The translations under genes were made by a program, and so were the position numbers. Under the pieces are notes generated by a model, which was given only the letters and a program-made list of their open reading frames with translations, did no database searches and was not told the DNA's origin. Source: Apostichopus japonicus (Eukaryota; Echinodermata; Holothuroidea; Aspidochirotida; Stichopodidae). Taken from it: DNA of 62,000 nucleotides. This document shows, piece after piece, positions 47,697 to 62,000 of this stretch (positions are counted from its first letter, which is position 1; every line of letters starts with the position of its first letter). The stretch spans positions 9,320,001-9,382,000 of the forward strand of contig NC_092572.1 in NCBI RefSeq assembly GCF_037975245.1. Reading direction: 5' to 3'.

Positions 47697-47752
47697 CTGA
47701 GTACCACAGTTAAGCCCCATTCGGTTTCTATTTCCGAATCAGCTTTGCCACC
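47697..47752 (-). CDS. Candidate upstream exon of the minus-strand gene
   Basis: A minus-strand frame is open from after the TGA at 47755-47753 to the donor CTCAG|GTAAGTG at 47697. It encodes GGKADSEIETEWGLTVVL plus two bases. Joined to the acceptor at 46276 it keeps frame (AG+T = Ser) and runs into GKPTMTHIGRDNP. There is no ATG in this exon and the TGA blocks its 5' side. Either a further exon joins inside it, or it is 5' untranslated and translation begins at 46263. Confidence 0.45.
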
Positions 47753-47759
47753 TCATATT

Positions 47760-48567
47760 TATACGTCTCTTGCAAATGTGTGTCTTTCCTCAAGTATACA
47801 ATTGTCTCCTCAAAGCTTTCACAGTTCACGTACAACTTTTCAACTGCCGTAAGTCTATGAAATATCTCTCATTACTCCAAATCAATTATCAAGTATATTC
47901 GAAAAGTTAATATCTCCCAATTCACAGGGATAACACACTATTTGTTGAGTCTCCTCGTGTAGTGTCTCGACGTTTTATTTTATGATCATGCACAGTAACA
48001 TAACAGAAAGTGATATAGGCCTATATTCCAACAAGGTGTGTGCAAAGTTCCGTTAATACGTTTGTATACTATTTACCTTGAACTGATCTCTATACAACAC
48101 CCGCTCTCTGCTTATGTTTTATTCATCTTACGATATCTACAAGACAGAAGTCTTTTAGGGGACTTACAGCCAGTGAATAAAGGCATTCCGACGAAATCTT
48201 ACCGTGAGAGATCAATATCTGAAGAGGACTTGGATCACAAAGCAGTTTACACAAATAATCAATAACGCCTGCTTCCATGTAACTAACAACCTAATTGATT
48301 TTTCTTTTAGCTTTGATTATAGCAGCGAGCCACTTTCCCATAATTCCCTTTGATCTAGAAATGAATAACAGAGCCTGTTTGCAGCGGAGCGTAACATCTT
48401 TCACAACACTGTATTGTTAACTGGCATACATGCGTCATAGAGGAGTATAACATTTGCCTGGGAAACTTTCGTACCTACGTGTTTTCCCTTGGTACTTGAA
48501 CGGTGCAGTTTATGTTCCCTTTCTGAGGGACACGTGATACACATTTGACGGCACAGTCACAGTCTTG
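47760..48567. other. Presumed 5' region of the minus-strand gene
   Basis: No further exon or clear promoter motif identified. Some short open frames exist without support. Confidence 0.35.
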
Positions 48568-48575
48568 ATGTAAGG

Positions 48576-48939
48576 CAGGGGTGGGCAACCTTTTTGAATG
48601 AATGGGCCAGATGTAAAGGGTGAAAATTGACTGGGCCGCACCTAACCAACGACCTGCTGTTGATTTCAAACCTTTGATTCCGAGGACTTTCAAGCAATAG
48701 GTGTGTGTGATCTGTATTCACGAAAACATAATGCCAATACAGTACAGCTTATAATTAATGGGGATAGTAGGCCTACCTGACAGCATCATTAGTGCCGATA
48801 AATTCTAAGCAGCTAGCTCGTTTTTTGTGATGATGTAAAATATATTGACTTTTTTTCTTTTTCTTAAGACATCTCACGGGCCGCAAAAAAATCACTGGCG
48901 GGCCGCATGTGGACCGCAGCCGTTAGTTGCCCACCCCTG
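48576..48939. mobile_element. hAT (Charlie-like) MITE, 364 bp
   Basis: Flanked by an exact 8-bp target duplication ATGTAAGG (48568-48575 and 48940-48947). Ends are CAGGGGTGGGCAACCT and, on the other strand, CAGGGGTGGGCAACTA. Inner GGGCC(G/A)CA motifs face each other. The CAGGGGTGGGCAA ends are a well-known hAT signature in animals. No coding inside. Confidence 0.95.
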
Positions 48940-48947
48940 ATGTAAGG

Positions 48948-50600
48948 GAATGGGGGTGAGAGCGGATTACTAGTCAAGTAGTTTGGTTATCTTTCTCTGG
49001 TTCTATAGCTATGGTGATTTATCTTAAAAAAAAGTATCTACCTTAGAAATGGAACGGTTCAGTTACGAATTGAAGCGAATTGAAAAACGTGATACTTAAC
49101 AATGGCACAAAATCATAGCTCCGTGACCGAAGTCTCTATCAATTAAGGCACATGGTTCGCCATGTTTGGGAGGTTTCCAGGGATCTTCCTTAGATTTTTC
49201 AAGAATTTCTTTTCTTGAACATTGACTGTAGATTTAGTGTCCGGGTACCGTATATAGATTTCAATGAAAGCACACATCACTTCTCCCCCCCCCCCCCTCC
49301 CATTCCATCAAACCCGCCCCAGCAAATTCCTACCCCAACCAATCCCATCAGTCCCTCGCCATCCCAGGTTAACATTTCCAAAATATTAAAAACAATATTA
49401 GACATAGTTGCACAGAAATATTAAATGCGTATAAAAAAGCTGTAATATATGTGATTTGTGCTAAAGAATCATTTTAATTCGTATCTTTATTCTAACCATT
49501 TATGATGATTGATAGCTTCAGTATTGTTAAGAAGATTATTGAGGGGTTAGTGCTAAAACCCCTGTCTTTATGGAAGGAGGGTGAGGATTGCAGTGTCCGC
49601 ATGTCATTTACATTCCATTGCCTTCGATTATGTGTAGATTTGATTCAACGACGAGGAAACAGTCGTCGTCTGTGAAAAGAAGAAAACTGTATTTTGAAGA
49701 AATGACAAGTCGGCTTGAAATATTTCAGTGATCTACCTTAAACTGCCACTGTTCTAATTTTCACAAACTGTAAGGGTTCTTTACAGGCAACGCGATATTA
49801 AAGAAGAAGAAGATGAAGATTGTTTAAAAGAATTATGTTTAATTTATATTACTTGCGAGGCAGGTGCGCAAATGTTGCACCCGTTCCTACTCCCGGAAAC
49901 AACAACTTAACGTCCCCATTCGACGGACGTATTTCTACTTATGGTCGAGTTCTAGGATACTGATGGTGAAAACACAACACCGTCCTCTATTAACATCAAT
50001 GCAATGCAGTGCAGCCATATGAGACGATTTGTTTTATTTTCGAAACTTACTTGAAAGAAAGAACCTTCCAAATTGAATTTCACTGACGAAAAGTATCAAA
50101 TCTGTATACATTTTTCGCTCAAGCCAGTGCACAGATGTAAATTTGAATCATAAAATCTGTGGCTTCTGCTGGTGCTTTTGAACCGTTAACTTTACACGGT
50201 TGTAGTTAGTAGTAGTAGTAGTAGTAAGTTGAGTCTCGTCTATCCGACATGCTCAGTGATTAACCTCCGCCACGTATCACGATCTAGCGCAAGGTTTATT
50301 GCTTCCTCGAAATTGTTAATATTAACATCCTTAAATTGCGACTTTATTTTTCCAAGCAAGTAGTAGTTAGATTAGGACACATATATAAGTTAGGTTGTAG
50401 TTAGGACACATATAATCTAACTGTTCGAGGCAAATTTAACATTAATAAGACCATATTCGCGTTCCAAAGATTCTGCGCAACGAATTTCCGGTCAAAGTTC
50501 ATTTTAGTAACGTGAAAAGTGAGACGTGTACAGTACACGGCGATTGATACAGCCTATCCCTTACCATGCCCATACTGTGAACGTGTACGCCATATAAAGA
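48948..50600. other. Intergenic DNA upstream of COPA
   Basis: C homopolymer at 49284-49296 and a TAG triplet run at 50207-50226. No gene supported. Confidence 0.4.
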
Positions 50601-50715
50601 AGCAAAGACAGGTCCGCTTGCACGGAACCCCAGAAATCAATAGCTCTGCTAATGATTGTTCTTTAGCTTGCACTACTACTAATTTTTTCAAAGATTAGGG
50701 CGTTGCAAATTAAAA

Positions 50716-61462
<10,747 letters not shown>

Positions 61463-61794
61463 GTAAGTTGGATGTTTTGGTGATATAGTTTACACTTTAC
61501 ATCATAAAGTTCTTTCAAAAAGTATGCCAAATAGCCCTGGTATCTACATCAGACTTGTTCGAGAAACTTTGAAGGCACATCTTTCGTTGTTGCAAAGCAA
61601 AACCCTTGCCCTGGCATTTCCTCTCACTCTCCTTTCCCACCCCTCTGACCTCTCCGACACCCCACTCAGTCCCTGAAGGATGTACCTCATTTAACCATTT
61701 TGTCATCAGCTTGAAAATTATTGTCTCAATATTGTCTCAATAATAGCGATAATTTCTGCTTTCAAGGAATAATGAAAAAACTCCAAAGTTTCAA

Positions 61795-62000
61795 TACGTT
61801 GACAGAAAATGAGAGAATTTGGAAGATAATCGGCAATTACATCACAATAATACTGCTCTTTTTCCAAATTGAATCACGTGGAATAAATTTTGTCGCAATC
61901 ATATATTTGATTAAAGTAATAGGAACCCGTTTAAAGTTGGTCGTCAGATTCGGATCAACGTTGGTTTACAGAAAATGAGAGAAATTGGAAGGTATTCGGC
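61795..62000 (+). repeat. Start of an about 166-bp tandem repeat, cut by the window edge
   Basis: CAGAAAATGAGAGAATTTGG with AAGATAATCGGC at 61803 recurs at 61969 as CAGAAAATGAGAGAAATTGG with AAGGTATTCGGC. In COPA intron 11. Confidence 0.6.

Overview
This is eukaryotic genomic DNA, most likely from a marine invertebrate deuterostome. An echinoderm, perhaps a sea cucumber, is my best guess; that is inference. Genes are split by many short GT-AG introns, there is no operon structure, intergenic DNA is AT-rich, and the window is loaded with (AT)n runs, G/C homopolymers, minisatellites, tRNA-derived SINEs and MITEs.

Layout. Bases 2-175 hold the last coding piece (57 residues, Lys/Pro-rich tail) of a gene entering from the left. 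Bases 176-19400 hold no gene I can support. They contain SINEs, minisatellites, an alternating 261/186-bp satellite, a duplicated (AT)n block with a perfect 83-bp hairpin, and one weak promoter/first-exon candidate near 5.9-6.2 kb. Bases 19408-42383 (+) carry a complete 15-exon TRPC-type cation channel gene. I read 960 residues: ankyrin repeats, the TRPC N-terminal domain, a six-helix channel core, a TRP box and a basic, helical C-terminus. Its introns hold a 4.77-kb CACTA-like transposon with a 1.5-kb fold-back element nested inside, several MITEs and minisatellites.

Bases 44971 to about 47750 (-) carry a gene for a Ser/Arg-rich protein I do not recognise; its last exon encodes at least 430 residues. 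It converges on the TRPC gene. Around it lie three hAT-type MITEs with exact 8-bp target duplications, and one of these duplicated the splice donor of the upstream exon. Bases 50716-61462 (+) carry the first 11 exons (about 408 codons) of COPA, the alpha subunit of the COPI coat. These cover the N-terminal WD40 propeller, and the gene runs off the right edge.

The three main genes have no obvious shared pathway: an ion channel, an unknown protein and a housekeeping vesicle-coat subunit. The points most worth a second look are the unusual TRPC pore (LYW instead of LFW, and a lysine-bearing stretch after the filter), its enlarged S3-S4 loop, the transposon insertion on a splice donor, the nested CACTA/fold-back element, the perfect long hairpin, and a marked excess of the CRE palindrome TGACGTCA. 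I saw no CRISPR array, rRNA gene, intact tRNA gene, viral gene or toxin gene. All exon boundaries were read by eye from reading frame, splice consensus and family similarity.
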